Shown here one piece after another: positions 52,701-61,600 of a stretch of 64,000 bases of DNA. The stretch's first letter is position 1, and every line of letters starts with the position of its first letter. Origin of the DNA: Capitella teleta (lineage: Eukaryota > Annelida > Polychaeta > Capitellidae); assembly GCA_000328365.1 (NCBI GenBank), contig KB310691.1, forward strand, positions 407,580-471,579, in the 5' to 3' direction. The translations under genes and the position numbers were made by a program. The notes beneath the pieces are model-generated. The model was not told the DNA's origin, searched no databases, and saw only the letters and a program-made list of their open reading frames with translations.

Positions 52701-55700
52701 TACGGCAGAGCTGAAACCAAGGCTCAATTGGTTGTTGAAGGTATGTTTAGAATCTTGTGTGCCCTGACAGGCTTATTGAAACTTATATTTTACAGTTCAC
52801 GAGTATATGCCTGACAGTGAGGAAGCAACTGCTTCTGATATGTACTCTGCATCCTCTATGGATGAAGGAGAGTACCAGAAGAAGACACAGATGTTCCTGA
52901 CCAACATGGAGAAACTGAGGAATGAAATCCAAGAGGATACTACTAAGACTGTAAGTCTTGTTTTAATACAGTATCTGCTCTTTTTCAATGAAAAAATTAA
53001 CAAAACCCAATATTTGTAAGACACTGCTGTAATAATATGCTTCTTTTCTAGGAATTTGAAGAGGAAATTGTTGAAGAATTAGAAGTCGAAGAACAAGGCT
53101 TTGAGGAAACCATTCAGATGGCTGATGTCAAATGGCAGATTCCCAAGAAGGGTCAGACTCATGAGCTAAGTGTTGAAAATACACAGGAAACGTCTACAAC
53201 CTATACTACTGAGCAAACTCTGCAAAAGGAGGTGGTTCGTGATGTTGAGAAAGCATCCGTCATTGGCGCGAAACCGAGCCGAGTCGTTACTCAACTCACC
53301 AAGGCTTCCCAGGAAGACACCATGGATCTCTTTGCCACTGGTGCAGACATGACTCAACAGCAAGAAATTGAAGTTGAGTTGGCTCATCACCGTGTTGAGA
53401 TGAAGCCTGAATCCAGAGTTGAGGCTGTGGACCAGAAACCGAAAACTGAGCTGGCCGAAGAGCTTGTTTCTTCATCAGAGACTGAACAGACACACCAGCA
53501 AGAGATTATCATTGATCTGGCCACTCCCATGGTCGAGGATAAGAAGCCATCCCACGTGGAACAGGTCCAGACCCAAGCTTCATCTGAGCTTACCGCTGAC
53601 TTCACTGATGCGCCATTCGAAATGAGCACACAGCAGGAGATTCTCATTGATCTTGCACAGCATGATGTTCAACCCAAAAAGGAGACTATGACTGTCCCTA
53701 TGGAAGAGAAGAATGCTCCAGAGGTTGCTGAGGAGCTTGTTGGTGAAGCAGGTGAAGCTATGCAGCAAGAAGATTACCAGATTGAGCTTGCTCAACCTGA
53801 TGTTGCTGGCAAGAAAGAGACTCAGACATTGCCCGTCGAGGAACAAGTTGCTCCAGAAACCATCTCTAGTGAAATTAATGTATACTTGGATGAGAAATCT
53901 GAGCAACAAGAGGTTGTGATTGAACTCAACCAGCCGACCACCACTGGCAAACAAGAGTCTCTGGTGGCTCCAGTTGAGGAGAAGCAAGCTCCCGAAGAAG
54001 CTCAAGAGCTCATTGGAGAAGCAGGAGAGGCTATGCAACAGGAAGACTACACTGTTGAGTTCGCTCAACCTGACGTGGAAGGCAAGAAGGAAACCCAGAC
54101 TGTCCCCATGGAGGAGAATGTTGCTCCTGAATCTGTTTCAACTGAGATCAGTATTCAGATGACTGAAACTACCACTGAACAACAGATCGTTGCTGAGCTC
54201 ACACAACCAACAGTTGATGAGAAGAAAGAGTCTCTTGTTGCTCCAATTGAAGAACTCAACGCCCCTGAAGAGGCTCAAGACCTCATTGGAGAAGCTGGAG
54301 AAGCGATGCAAGAGGATGACTATCAAGTTGAGCTTGCTCAACATGGCGTGGAAGGCAAGAAGGAGACACAGACTCAACCCATCGAGGAACAAGTCGCTCC
54401 CGAACAGATCACGTCTGAGATCAGCATGGAAACCAGTGAAACTACCCAAGAACAAGAGATCATCGTCGAACTTACGCAGCCAGATGTTGAGCAGAAGAAG
54501 GAATCACTTGTTGCTCCCATTGAGGAGAAGAATGCTCCTGAAGAAGCTCAAGAGCTCATTGGAGAGGCTGGTGAAGCCATGCAGGAGCAAGACTACAACA
54601 TTGAACTTGCCAAACCAGAGGTTGAAGACAAGAAGGAAACTAGCACTGTTCCTGTTGAGGAAGAAGTTGCTCCTGAACAAATCTCCTCTGAAATTACCAT
54701 TCAAACTTCTGAACAAACTCAAGAACACGAAATTGTTGTTGAGCTCGCTCAACCTGGCGTTGAAGATAAGAGAGAGTCCCTGGTTGCTCCTGTTGAAGAG
54801 AAGAATGCTCCAGAGGAAGCACAAGAGCTCATTGGAGAAGCTGGTGAAGCCCTGCAGGAACAAGACTACAGCGTTGAACTTGCTGAACCATCTGTCCAAG
54901 AGAAGCAGGAAACTCAGACCCAACCTATTGAGGAGCAAGTTCCCGAAGAAGCTCACGAGGAACTTACTTCTGAGGTTACTGAAACAACACAAGAACAAGA
55001 AATTGTTGTTGAATTCACAGAACCTAAAAAGGCAGACAGACGGGAAAGTATGGTTTCCTTCGTGGAGGAAAAAGTACCTGAAGAGGCTCACGAAGAGCTT
55101 ATCCAGGAGGTCACTGACACCACCCAAGAGGAACAGATTGTAGTCGAAATGGGTCAGTCTGAGAAAGAAGAAAAACAACCTTCTATGGTTGCTCCTGTTG
55201 AAGAACAGGTCGCTGAAGAGGGACACCAGGAAATTGTACAAGAGCAGACTGACACCACTCAAGAAGAAGAAATTGTTGTTGAGCTTGCTCAGTCTGAGAA
55301 GGAAGACAAGCAGCTTTCTCTCGTTGCACCAGTTGAGGAGCAAGTCGCAGAGGAAGGCAATGAGGAGCTCGTACAAGAGACCACAGACACCACTCAAGAA
55401 GAAGAAATTGTTGTTGAGCTTGCTCAGCCTGAGAAAGAAGACAAACAGCCATCCCTCGTTGCACCAGTTGAGGAGCAAGTCGCAGAGGAAGGCAATGAGG
55501 AGCTCGTACAAGAGACTACAGACACCACTCAAGAAGAAGAAATTGTTGTTGAGCTTGCTCAGCCTGAGAAGGAAGACAAACAGCCATCCCTCGTTGCACC
55601 AGTTGAGGAGCAAGTCGCAGAAGAAGGCAATGAGGAGCTCGTACAAGAGACTACAGACACCACTCAAGAAGAAGAAATTGTTGTTGAGCTTGCTCAGTCT

Positions 55701-58700
55701 GAAGCTGAGAAGAAGGAGCCTTCAATGGTCGCCCCTGTGGAAGAACAAGTGGAAGCTGAGACTCCTGAGGATATTGTTGTTGAATCTACCGATACTACTC
55801 AGGAGGAGTCCATTGTTGTAGATCTTGCCCAACCTGGTGTGGAGGACAAGATTACTTCTCTCGTTGCTCCAGTTGAAGAGAAGGTTGCCGAAGAAGGCAT
55901 CGAAGACGTTGCTCAATTTGAGATCGACATGACAAAGGAGGAGGAGATCCAGGTGGTCGAATTTGACCAGCCAAGTGGTAAAGACATCACACAGACTCAC
56001 GTGCAGCCTCAAGAAGAACCGCTGCGTGAGGAGACTGCTGAGACTGTTGACCAACTTTCAGAGGAAACAACTCACGAAGAAGAGATTCTTGTTGACCTGG
56101 CTGAGCCTAAAGTGGAACAGAGCAAGCCCAGTCACGCTGCTACTCAAATCCAGAAGTTGACTCCAGAAGTTACTGATACTGTTATCACAGAGTTGACTTC
56201 TGAATCAACCGAAGGACAAGAGATCACCATTGAACTGGACACTTCGAGCAGCCACGTTCCCCAGGAGTCTATGGTTGCTACCCAAGTCGCCAAACTCACT
56301 GAGGAGGAAATTGCTGATATGAAGGAAGATGCTCCATCTCCCAAGATTACTGAAGGTGAAGAAGTGGAATTCTCCTTTGTCCAGCCCGAGATGAGAGGCG
56401 AGGAGCCGAGTCATGCTGCTGCTCAAGATGAGGTTCTCTCTGAGGGATCCCTTGAGGAGCACATGGATGTCGAGGCTGCCCAGTTCATGCATGGCGAAGA
56501 GATCACTGTTGACCTTGCCAGGACTGATGTGCCCCAGAAGGAAACTTCCCATGTCGGATTCACCATTGAGATTCTCCCAGCCGAGACAGAGGAAGAGCTC
56601 TTCTTCTTGGCACCGGAGCCCTCTGCTGACAGCGAGGAGATTGCAGTAGAAATGTCTGCAGCTGAAATTAAGCCTAAGGAACAGACTCTTGTTTTGACTC
56701 AAGAAACTGGTGAGAAGGTCGAGATTACAGAAGGTGAAGTTGCTGAGTTCATCCCTGAAGAGACCAAGGAGGAAGAGGTTGTGGTGCTCCTGGGCACAGT
56801 GGAGTGCGAGGAGGCTAGACCTGCTCAGGTTACTCTCCAGGAGGCTGTCACTGAGCCTTTGAAAACAGATGACCTCCAGACAGAGGAGATTACGAAGGAC
56901 ATGCCTGAAGAATCTCAGGTTGAAATGGAGTACAGTGTGGCTGAACCTGCCACTCGTAAGGAGTCCATGGTGAAGACTGTGGAGGAGAAGCTTGACTTGA
57001 TGATGACCAAAGACGACATTGAAGTGTTCCATGAGCACATGACCATGCCTGAACAGATTGAGGTTGATCTGGAAGGGCCTGAAGATCTTGAGAAACCAGT
57101 GACCCATGTTGAGCCTATTCAGGAGGGTGTCATGCCAGAAAACATCGCCGAGGAATACATCGGCAGCATCAAAGAGGTGCGCATGATTCCTGGAGACGTC
57201 CATCCTGAATATGAGCCCATGGTCATGGAGAGATATCGTCTGGAAGCACGTGTTAATCCACAAGAGGTGGAGCGTCAGCAAGAAATCATTGCACACATGA
57301 AGCAGCTGGATGTTCTGCAGCTCGAGCAATTGGAAAGCCAGTCTGCGATTCAAATCGTGGAAAAGGATGATACTGACATGCGTGGCAGACAAGAAATCGT
57401 GGAGGAAGTAGAAGTGGTCGTGGAGACCGTACGTGAGGAGATCGAGATCAAAGAACACGAGACACATATTTCCGAAGTTACGGTTATCAAGGATCAGGAG
57501 ACTGTAGTGTCTGCTGTATCTCTGATGGCGCCTGCCTTCGAAATTCCGTTATCTGATGTGACCGTTACTGACGGTGAGAAGGCTACACTTGAGTGCCGTG
57601 TCACGGGCATACCTCAACCCCAAGTTACCTGGTTTGTGGACACACAGGAGATTAAACCTTCCACGGATTTCCAGATCACGTACAACGAAGGCGTTTGTAC
57701 GCTGGTTATCCTGGATGTTCTCCCAGAAGATGAAGGAGAGTACACCGTAAAGGCAGTGAATGAGGCAGGAACCTGCGTCACCACTGCCTACCTTACTGTC
57801 CTTCGTGAGTCATTCTTGATCCCTCTTGACCTTGCTCTAATGACTTGTTTGTGTCACAGCTGCTTCAAGACCTGAGTCTGACTACAGCTCTGCTGTGGAA
57901 GAGACTACAACAATCACTACAAGGTCTGAACGCAGAGAGAAGGTGGAATTCAAGAGAGAAATCACCACCAGAGAAGGTTGATAATTTACCCTTTATAACT
58001 ATGTCATACTCAATTCTAATTTATTTCAGTCCCAACACCAGATAAACCCCAAGCACCATACTTTATTACCAAGTTGGAGCCTAAGGAAATATTTGAGTCT
58101 ATGCCTGTGACACTGTACTGTGAAGTCTCCGCACTCCCCATGGCCGAAATCACATGGTATCAAGTAAGTGTTTGTGTTTAGATCAAAGTCAGTGATTCAT
58201 TGATTTGATGTACAGGACGGCAAGAAGGTCACCGCCTGTGAGCACATGCAAATGGACTACCAGCGCGGTGTCTGCCGTCTCTTCATCGACAAAGTGACCA
58301 TCGAAGACGAAGCTGAGTACACATGCGAAGCAGTCAACGAGCACGGCGTAGCTACCACCATTGCCGAATTGCTTGTTGAAAGTAAGAATATCAAGTTTGT
58401 TGCGGAAGAAATTCAGACTGCATTTCCATTGCATGCAGCTCATTTTGATTGCGTTGTAGCTAGAGTAGGCTGCTCTGCTGCAGCCTAATGCTCAAGTTTT
58501 ATTTCATAATGTGTAGATTGTAGTAAATGTCATCACATGACTCACATGTGATTATTTTTACCTTTTTTTTCTTTGCCTTTTTGCCTCAGTTTTTTTTTGA
58601 GTTTTTTTTTGTTCAATTTGTCAAGTTTAGTCCCCCTAATGCATGTGAAGATCAGGAAGCTGTTGCATCTGGACCATCATTGAATTAGTGATGCATGAAG

Positions 58701-59292
58701 CATGTTCAATGTCGGCCTTTTAAAGTACTTTCGTACCGGTCCATTGCGTTATCACATGCATGCCAAAGGCAGCCAGAACAAAAATATCCAGCATGGCTGA
58801 TTTGTTTCATAATTCCGACATATTGTTTTGCAAGTAGTGTGTAGTGCTATTCCTCTTATAATTATTAAATTTGACCCCAAAAAAAGTTTTAAAAAATCTC
58901 AGAAAAAAAAGTTAAACAAAAAACATGGATGTTGTGGTTCCATAGCTTGATCTGGATTGTTGTGATCTACTTTAAAGTCTTTCTCCAAAGAAGCCTCTGC
59001 ATGCAACGGCTGCCTAATATGAGGTCACAGAGTCTATTTAAATTATTAATAATTATTTTGCAGATGTTGCATGCAAAATCTTCTTCAGCATAAACGAAAC
59101 TTGAATTCGAGTCTAAAGTTTTAAATCTTGATTTGACAAGATTCTTTTTCTTTTTACCCCCTCCCCATTTTAGAAATGATTGGAGCAGTCGAGCAAGTTG
59201 TATCGGAAGAATTTTATGAAATTGAGGTGGAAATGTATTTCAAATGGAGATCGTTGCCTGAGTGCCTCCGAGAACCGTTTATGGAAGCTTAA
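22754..59292 (+). CDS. Giant CCDC141-titin-like gene: spectrin repeats, about 33 Ig domains, PEVK-like region
   Basis: About 60 exons join in one frame from ATG 22754 to TAA 59292, roughly 8,100 codons, except for the assembly gap near 51550. Order: N-terminal segment, about nine spectrin-like repeats (CCDC141-like), Ig 1-7, Ig 8-13, twelve small cassette exons, Ig 14-28 with KPEVQ repeats before Ig 28, Ig 29-31, acidic PEVK-like exon, Ig 32-33 and a short end. The Ig domains are I-set (for example PPRFLDRLQ, a Cys-Trp core, then DSGxYxC). Linkers match titin, such as PREDWRSRLKQAP beside the vertebrate QREDFRSVLRRAP. No FnIII, kinase or RhoGEF domain is seen, so this is the titin N-terminal part (Z-disc/I-band, kettin-like) only. 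By family, titin anchors at the Z-disc and acts as a spring. Fusion to CCDC141 is inferred from uninterrupted exons; separate isoforms are possible. Confidence 0.75.
22901..24962 (+). other. Intron 1 of the CCDC141/titin-like gene
   Basis: A 2.06-kb phase-0 intron. It has C-rich and T-rich runs (around 23550-23560 and 24630-24668) and no supported exon. Confidence 0.7.
25086..26447 (+). other. Intron 2 of the CCDC141/titin-like gene
   Basis: A 1.36-kb phase-0 intron. Apart from a strong inverted repeat at 25949-25998 I see nothing in it; open stretches near 25138-25830 have no splice support. Confidence 0.65.
25949..25998. repeat. Inverted repeat with 20-bp arms
   Basis: Arms at 25949-25968 and 25979-25998 pair with a single mismatch around a 10-bp AT loop. 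It lies inside intron 2. It could be a small transposon remnant or a structured RNA; nothing further supports either. Confidence 0.8.
28706..28977 (+). other. Pair of homologous, probably mutually exclusive exons
   Basis: Exon a (28706-28831, 126 bp) and exon b (28849-28977, 129 bp) are both phase 0-0 with good splice sites. Their products align: TIDWVMRIEDEFF...GELG...FLPTFK and FIDWLMNEERQFF...GRLG...FKPTVK. Only 17 bp (gtatttatcttttccag) separate them, too short to be spliced out, and read-through shifts the frame. So a transcript should use one or the other. They encode the first helix of one spectrin repeat. Confidence 0.75.
31211..31874 (+). other. Intron with possible alternative CCDC141-only end
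   Basis: Intron of 664 bp after Ig 2. Reading through the donor gives 30 more codons and a stop ending at 31299; AATAAA occurs at 31629-31634. An isoform ending here would be spectrin repeats plus two Ig domains, like vertebrate CCDC141. Only the frame and the signal support this. Confidence 0.4.
33610..33756 (+). repeat. 21-bp tandem repeat, VSPAPQR units
   Basis: Seven 21-bp copies in frame, coding RVSPAPQ with small changes. The Ser-Pro sites fit proline-directed kinases. Vertebrate titin has a comparable run, RMSPARMSPARMSP, near its Z-disc end, though at a different place in the Ig order. Confidence 0.9.
34081..34110 (+). other. 30-bp microexon candidate
   Basis: TTGCTTCAG before and GTAACC after bound exactly ten codons (LMTIRSSASK) in phase 0, matching the phase of both neighbours (33801 and 34188). 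Could be a facultative linker exon. Confidence 0.45.
34654..36788 (+). other. Largest intron of the titin part, holding a candidate first or cassette exon
   Basis: A 2.1-kb phase-1 interval. At 35829 an ATG opens MAYSNNDFGYFMHRKRSK, ending at donor 35913|GTGAGA in phase 1, which fits the next exon (36789). The same frame is open back to an acceptor at 35760|35761, so it could be either an alternative titin first exon (35829-35913) or a phase 1-1 cassette (35761-35913). Between about 34680 and 35700 I see no exon. Confidence 0.5.
36789..39414 (+). other. TTN: Ig domains 8-13, titin Z-disc/near-I-band type
   Basis: Exons: 36789-37222, 37278-37539, 37596-38266, 38319-38566, 38619-38950, 39003-39296, 39351-39414. 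Ig 8 (EFVERLTTKEVKEG...GDIYSLSIPEVF) resembles titin Z2 (FVQRLQSMTVRQG...GDLYSLLIAEAY). The Ig with linker AEHYRDWERD, the Ig with RYEMKLTRDGYVSLRI, the one starting KYFKPVFRKVP with HKIVINEDGINSLI, and the one followed by EPKRPEPERRFSIPR appear in the same order as their human titin counterparts (YKPVFVLKPV, HKVVIKEDGTQSLI, EPEPERKLIIPRGT), recalled from memory. Orthology to the vertebrate Z/I junction is therefore inferred domain by domain. These domains follow the candidate alternative start at 35.8 kb. Confidence 0.85.
39504..41560 (+). other. Array of twelve phase 2-2 cassette exons
   Basis: Exons: 39504-39572, 39629-39706, 39765-39848, 39927-39968, 40052-40546, 40638-40691, 40749-40832, 40885-40956, 41030-41125, 41180-41257, 41311-41403, 41465-41560. 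Each starts one base into and ends two bases into a codon, each joins at Arg or Ser (AG|N), and each length is a multiple of three (42-96 bp, one of 495 bp). Any subset can be skipped without a frameshift. The first five are Ser/Pro-rich (for example PAPAPPPATPPSH); the rest are acidic and short, as in SDLESDFNEIVDVNEE and SDESVDGSEVDEDP. They sit between Ig 13 and Ig 14, where the linker can set spring length. No known domain is recognised. Confidence 0.8.
41639..46951 (+). other. Ig domains 14-24
   Basis: Exons: 41639-41856, 41911-42142, 42197-42667, 42724-43088, 43148-43264, 43316-43610, 43668-44022, 44074-44374, 44434-44622, 44675-44995, 45303-45465, 45532-45858, 45915-46132, 46193-46951. 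Ig 14 and 15 are recent relatives: both have PPIEDM, a VPxGDPxxEVEWYKDGxxLR segment and a YESQLP/YETQLP tail, matching human titin PIGDPTMVVEWLHDGKPL and EESQLPEGRKGL. Ig 16 (EPCTVEEADTAKFMV, RFRLRYDGMIHILEI, PREDWRSRLKQAP) matches the following titin domain. A roughly 100-residue charged linker (43148-43560, with RPIERRTMEL and KPGYYESTA) then parallels the titin segment with RTEEGYYEAI. Many introns fall inside Ig domains at the strand before the Trp. Confidence 0.85.
47383..48249 (+). other. Ig domains 25-26
   Basis: One 867-bp exon, phase 1-1, after a 431-bp T-rich intron (46952-47382). Two I-set domains (PPAFTQPLKP...; PAQFLEPIKPQVVREGE) flank an acidic linker of about 80 residues. Both end in the NPLG/NSAGRAxCTANLVVV pattern shared with Ig 24 and 28, pointing to local tandem duplication. 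Confidence 0.85.
48666..51278 (+). other. 2.6-kb exon: Ig 27, acidic linker with KPEVQ repeats, Ig 28
   Basis: A 2,613-bp phase 1-1 exon. Ig 27 (APRFLSGFESASMLEENK) is followed by about 650 residues of acidic, probably disordered sequence, with the 16-copy KPEVQ repeat in its middle, then Ig 28 (APHFTKPIEPQIVQAGGE). Ig 28 carries a small insertion after the Trp strand (QTGPNRSKSDDG). The intron before it, 48250-48665, is T-rich and holds nothing recognised. Confidence 0.85.
49742..50173 (+). repeat. 27-bp tandem repeat, 16 copies of KPEVQ[DNV]EE[TIA]
   Basis: Sixteen in-register 27-bp copies code nine-residue units with a literal KPEV core. Variants D/N/V and T/I/A come in a mixed order, and two multi-unit blocks recur, so blocks as well as single units were copied. 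Elastic PEVK behaviour is inferred from composition. Confidence 0.9.
51365..52740 (+). other. Ig domains 29-31 around an assembly gap
   Basis: Exon 51365-51524 begins an Ig (SPTFKSTLVPVTEVNPGDNVR) and stops at a normal donor. After the gap a new Ig starts at once (PRFTMPLRNQSVNDGDQ) and the exon runs to 52740, ending with Ig 31 (APPKFLWNIQSQKVMDGEK). A basic linker of about 180 residues between Ig 30 and 31 repeats RRFSETxxID and LRGMKMxVEVP. The rest of Ig 29 is missing from the assembly. Confidence 0.75.
51546..51595. other. Assembly gap (50 N)
   Basis: Fifty N in a row. Because most of one Ig domain is absent between the flanking exons, the true gap is probably larger than 50 bp. Confidence 0.95.
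52796..52950 (+). other. Small linker exon before the PEVK-like exon
   Basis: A 155-bp exon (phase 1 in, 0 out) coding an acidic and polar segment (SASSMDEGEYQKKTQMF). It joins Ig 31 to the long repeat exon; no domain is recognised. Confidence 0.75.
53052..57804 (+). other. PEVK-like 4.75-kb exon ending in Ig 32
   Basis: A single stop-free exon of 4,753 bp. About 1,480 residues rich in E, V, P, K, Q and A are built from 45-residue units, often paired into about 90: LVAPVEEKNAPEEAQELIGE followed by xxxIELAQPxVEGKKETQ. At about 55320-55690 consecutive 135-bp copies are nearly identical, a sign of recent exchange. There are no Cys and hardly any aromatic residues apart from the DY pairs. The end is a normal I-set Ig (PAFEIPLSDVTVTDGEK). 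By composition and place this is the elastic, unstructured spring of a titin/sallimus-type protein, though it is more acidic than vertebrate PEVK. The repeat has no name that I know. Confidence 0.85.
57860..58381 (+). other. Linker and Ig domain 33
   Basis: Exons 57860-57976, 58030-58163 and 58216-58381. A Thr/Glu-rich linker (TTTITTRSERREKVEFKRE) leads to an I-set Ig (APYFITKLEPKEIFESM...EITWYQ...DEAEYTCEAVNEHG). The last donor is phase 1, so at least one more exon must follow. Confidence 0.85.
58382..59173 (+). other. Last intron of the giant gene
   Basis: Nearly 800 bp, T-rich, with short A and T runs; nothing coding seen. If not spliced, the frame continues from Ig 33 to a stop at 58486-58488, a possible alternative end. 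Confidence 0.5.
59174..59292 (+). other. Putative terminal coding exon
   Basis: Acceptor CCATTTTAG at 59165-59173 and phase match the donor at 58381. It adds K plus 38 residues (EEFYEIEVEMYFKWRSLPEC...) and TAA. No domain is recognised; downstream exons beyond the window could exist for a longer isoform. Confidence 0.5.
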
Positions 59293-61600
59293 TTAGAGCA
59301 AAATGATCGCGAGAACTTTCTTTTGTGTGACTTCATTCTGTTCTCACGCCAATTGGGTATCGCTTGGTATCTGCTCTTCTGACGTTAGCCTCTCTAGTGC
59401 CACCCCCTGTGACGTACATCACCATCGTGTCTACTCTCTTCTCATATTTTATATTTAGAATTGTATTGCTTTGAGTGTCACAATTAGCACAAACATTGAA
59501 GACCAGACCCTCGGAACTCTTCCCGCTGAATGTGACACTCATCGCAATATTGTAGTTAAAGTGTGTCTTTGTGTTTCTGAGTACATATCATTCTGGTTAA
59601 TTCTTTGTGTATATCTTTGCAATCCCAATGCTGCCATACAATGGAGCGATATCAAGCGATACCTGGTTTTCGTGCTGTTATTTCCCGTGAATAATTTTCA
59701 CTTCAAGAATCAATTTTTCCATCTTAATTAATCTTGGTTTTTAGAATTGGCATTTACTAATTCGAAATCCTTTCATGTTTTTTCTCTTTAGTTGTTTTTG
59801 CTTTTTTTCCTGATTTAGATAAGCAAAATTATGAATTTGGAATATTTTGTGATCAGCAGTGATGTTATTTTTGATGGATTTTTCATGTAACTTATTTAAG
59901 ATCACATGAGTTCTGATTTGTTGAATGTAAAACAGAAATGAAGTCACACTACTCTAGTGCCGAGAATAATTTCAAAACTCCCTTTTTTTCGAAAATTCCA
60001 CACCTTGCTTTCTCGCCTGGCTCCGACATTTCTGCTTCGTCAAGATTTTAGTTAAAATCAAACTTCTGGTTGTGGATGTAATTCTAATTTCTGTACCCTG
60101 GTATCTTTTTTTTTTGGTTTGCTTCCTTTTCATAATGTATTGACTGTACAAACCATACTTGTTCAGAAATTTCCGTCATCGTATCGTCTCTTTTCGGACT
60201 TTTTATTTCAAAACCTTTATTAGTTGCTTTTTGGAAAGCATTTTTTAACACTTGAAAAAATTCAGCTAACAATAAAATAAATTATTTCTGATCAGTAAGT
60301 ATGGTTTCATTCATTGTCTTGAAGTGTACATTTTATGGAATGGAGCCCGGCAACAAAGCTTTTATCTAAATCAAAACATGCGAGAGAATCTTCCAGATTT
60401 CTACCCTACCCCTCCCCTTTTTGGTCCCACTGGCAGTGTAACTTCATTTCGCACTGTTTTTATGTCACCTGATCCGAAATTTTGTTTTTCTTTGGGCAAA
60501 TAAAAACAACATGGACGCTGTGGAAAAAAATTTAATTAAACCCAATTTCGTTAATTATCTTTTTCCAATCATTCATCATTCGTTCATCATTTCCACCATC
60601 TCTCTATTTCTCTATCTCTCTCTCTCTCTCTCTCTCTAACTTAATTCCTACTAAATCTGGAAGAATCACAATTTTTTTGGTGAATGTTTTTCTTGCAAAC
60701 TTCCCTCGGGTTTTGATTACTGAAAAAAACCTTGTTGCCTCGCTCAACTCCAAAGATGTACACTTTGCTGCCCCAATTCCCTTTCTCCATTGGGGAAATT
60801 TCTGTGTGTTTTATCTCTTGAATTTGTTTGGCTTTCCTCTTGTATTATTCCATCTGCAGTTGCATGATTCCCTTTCATCATTGCAATCTTGACTAATCTA
60901 TTCTCTTTTTAGGCTGGATGAGCCCTGTGTGAATTCGATGCCTGTTGTCCCTTGTGTGAGACTGCATGTCAACTGACCATTAATTCTTTGTCACCCCATC
61001 ATCTCATTTTTCTCATTCATTCATTCTATCATGAGGTCAAGGTCACTTTGAATGTCAAGACATTTCTTCAAGGTCAATGTGGAAGTTTAATATGATCTCT
61101 TTTATTCTGATGGCTGTATGTTATTATACCAGAGATTCTATTCGTCTTCATACTATTTTTACATATCATTATTGCCACAGACTGAATGAGCTAGCTTTTG
61201 AGCTTCCACTTTGCTTGCAAAATCTAGAGCTGTGTGTCAATTTCTGAAACTTGGTAAACTATTGTGTAGTGAGCTCAACTTTGAAACACAATGATAAGAT
61301 TTGAAGTATACTTGATAACCGGGGTAACAAGCATCAAGTTATTATACAGAAAAATATGGTTACTTATTGGAAGTCATCCTAGAAGTTTGTCAGTTGATAA
61401 TTATAATTATGGCTCAGTTATTTTGAAAGATTACAATATCATATGAAACCTAGTTAAAATTAGAAATGGTAGATGAATCATTATGAGTAATAGCACACTA
61501 CACGTAATTTGGTATTTTATGGATCAAGAACAAATTAAGTATCTGATTACTGGTATAAGAGCTCAGTGATGCTTATAGCAAGCATCTTGTTGATTAACTT
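59293..61600. other. 3' flank of the giant gene
   Basis: T-rich, non-coding. AATAAA at 60271-60276 is the first good poly(A) signal after the putative stop. A CT microsatellite lies at about 60614-60637. An acceptor-like TTTTTAG precedes 60913, but no phase-compatible exon could be read. Confidence 0.5.

Noticed and set aside
54190-57467. Long minus-strand and +1 frames opposite the PEVK-like exon
   Set aside because: Leu/Lys-rich shadow translations of the Glu-rich repeat; the sense frame joins spliced neighbours.
22754-59292. FnIII, protein kinase or RhoGEF domains in the giant gene
   Set aside because: Looked for in all exons; only spectrin-like repeats, I-set Ig domains and low-complexity linkers were seen.
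60913-60975. Exon-like segment after TTTTTAG (RLDEPCVNSMPVV...)
   Set aside because: Open only for a phase-2 entry, while the available upstream donor is phase 1.
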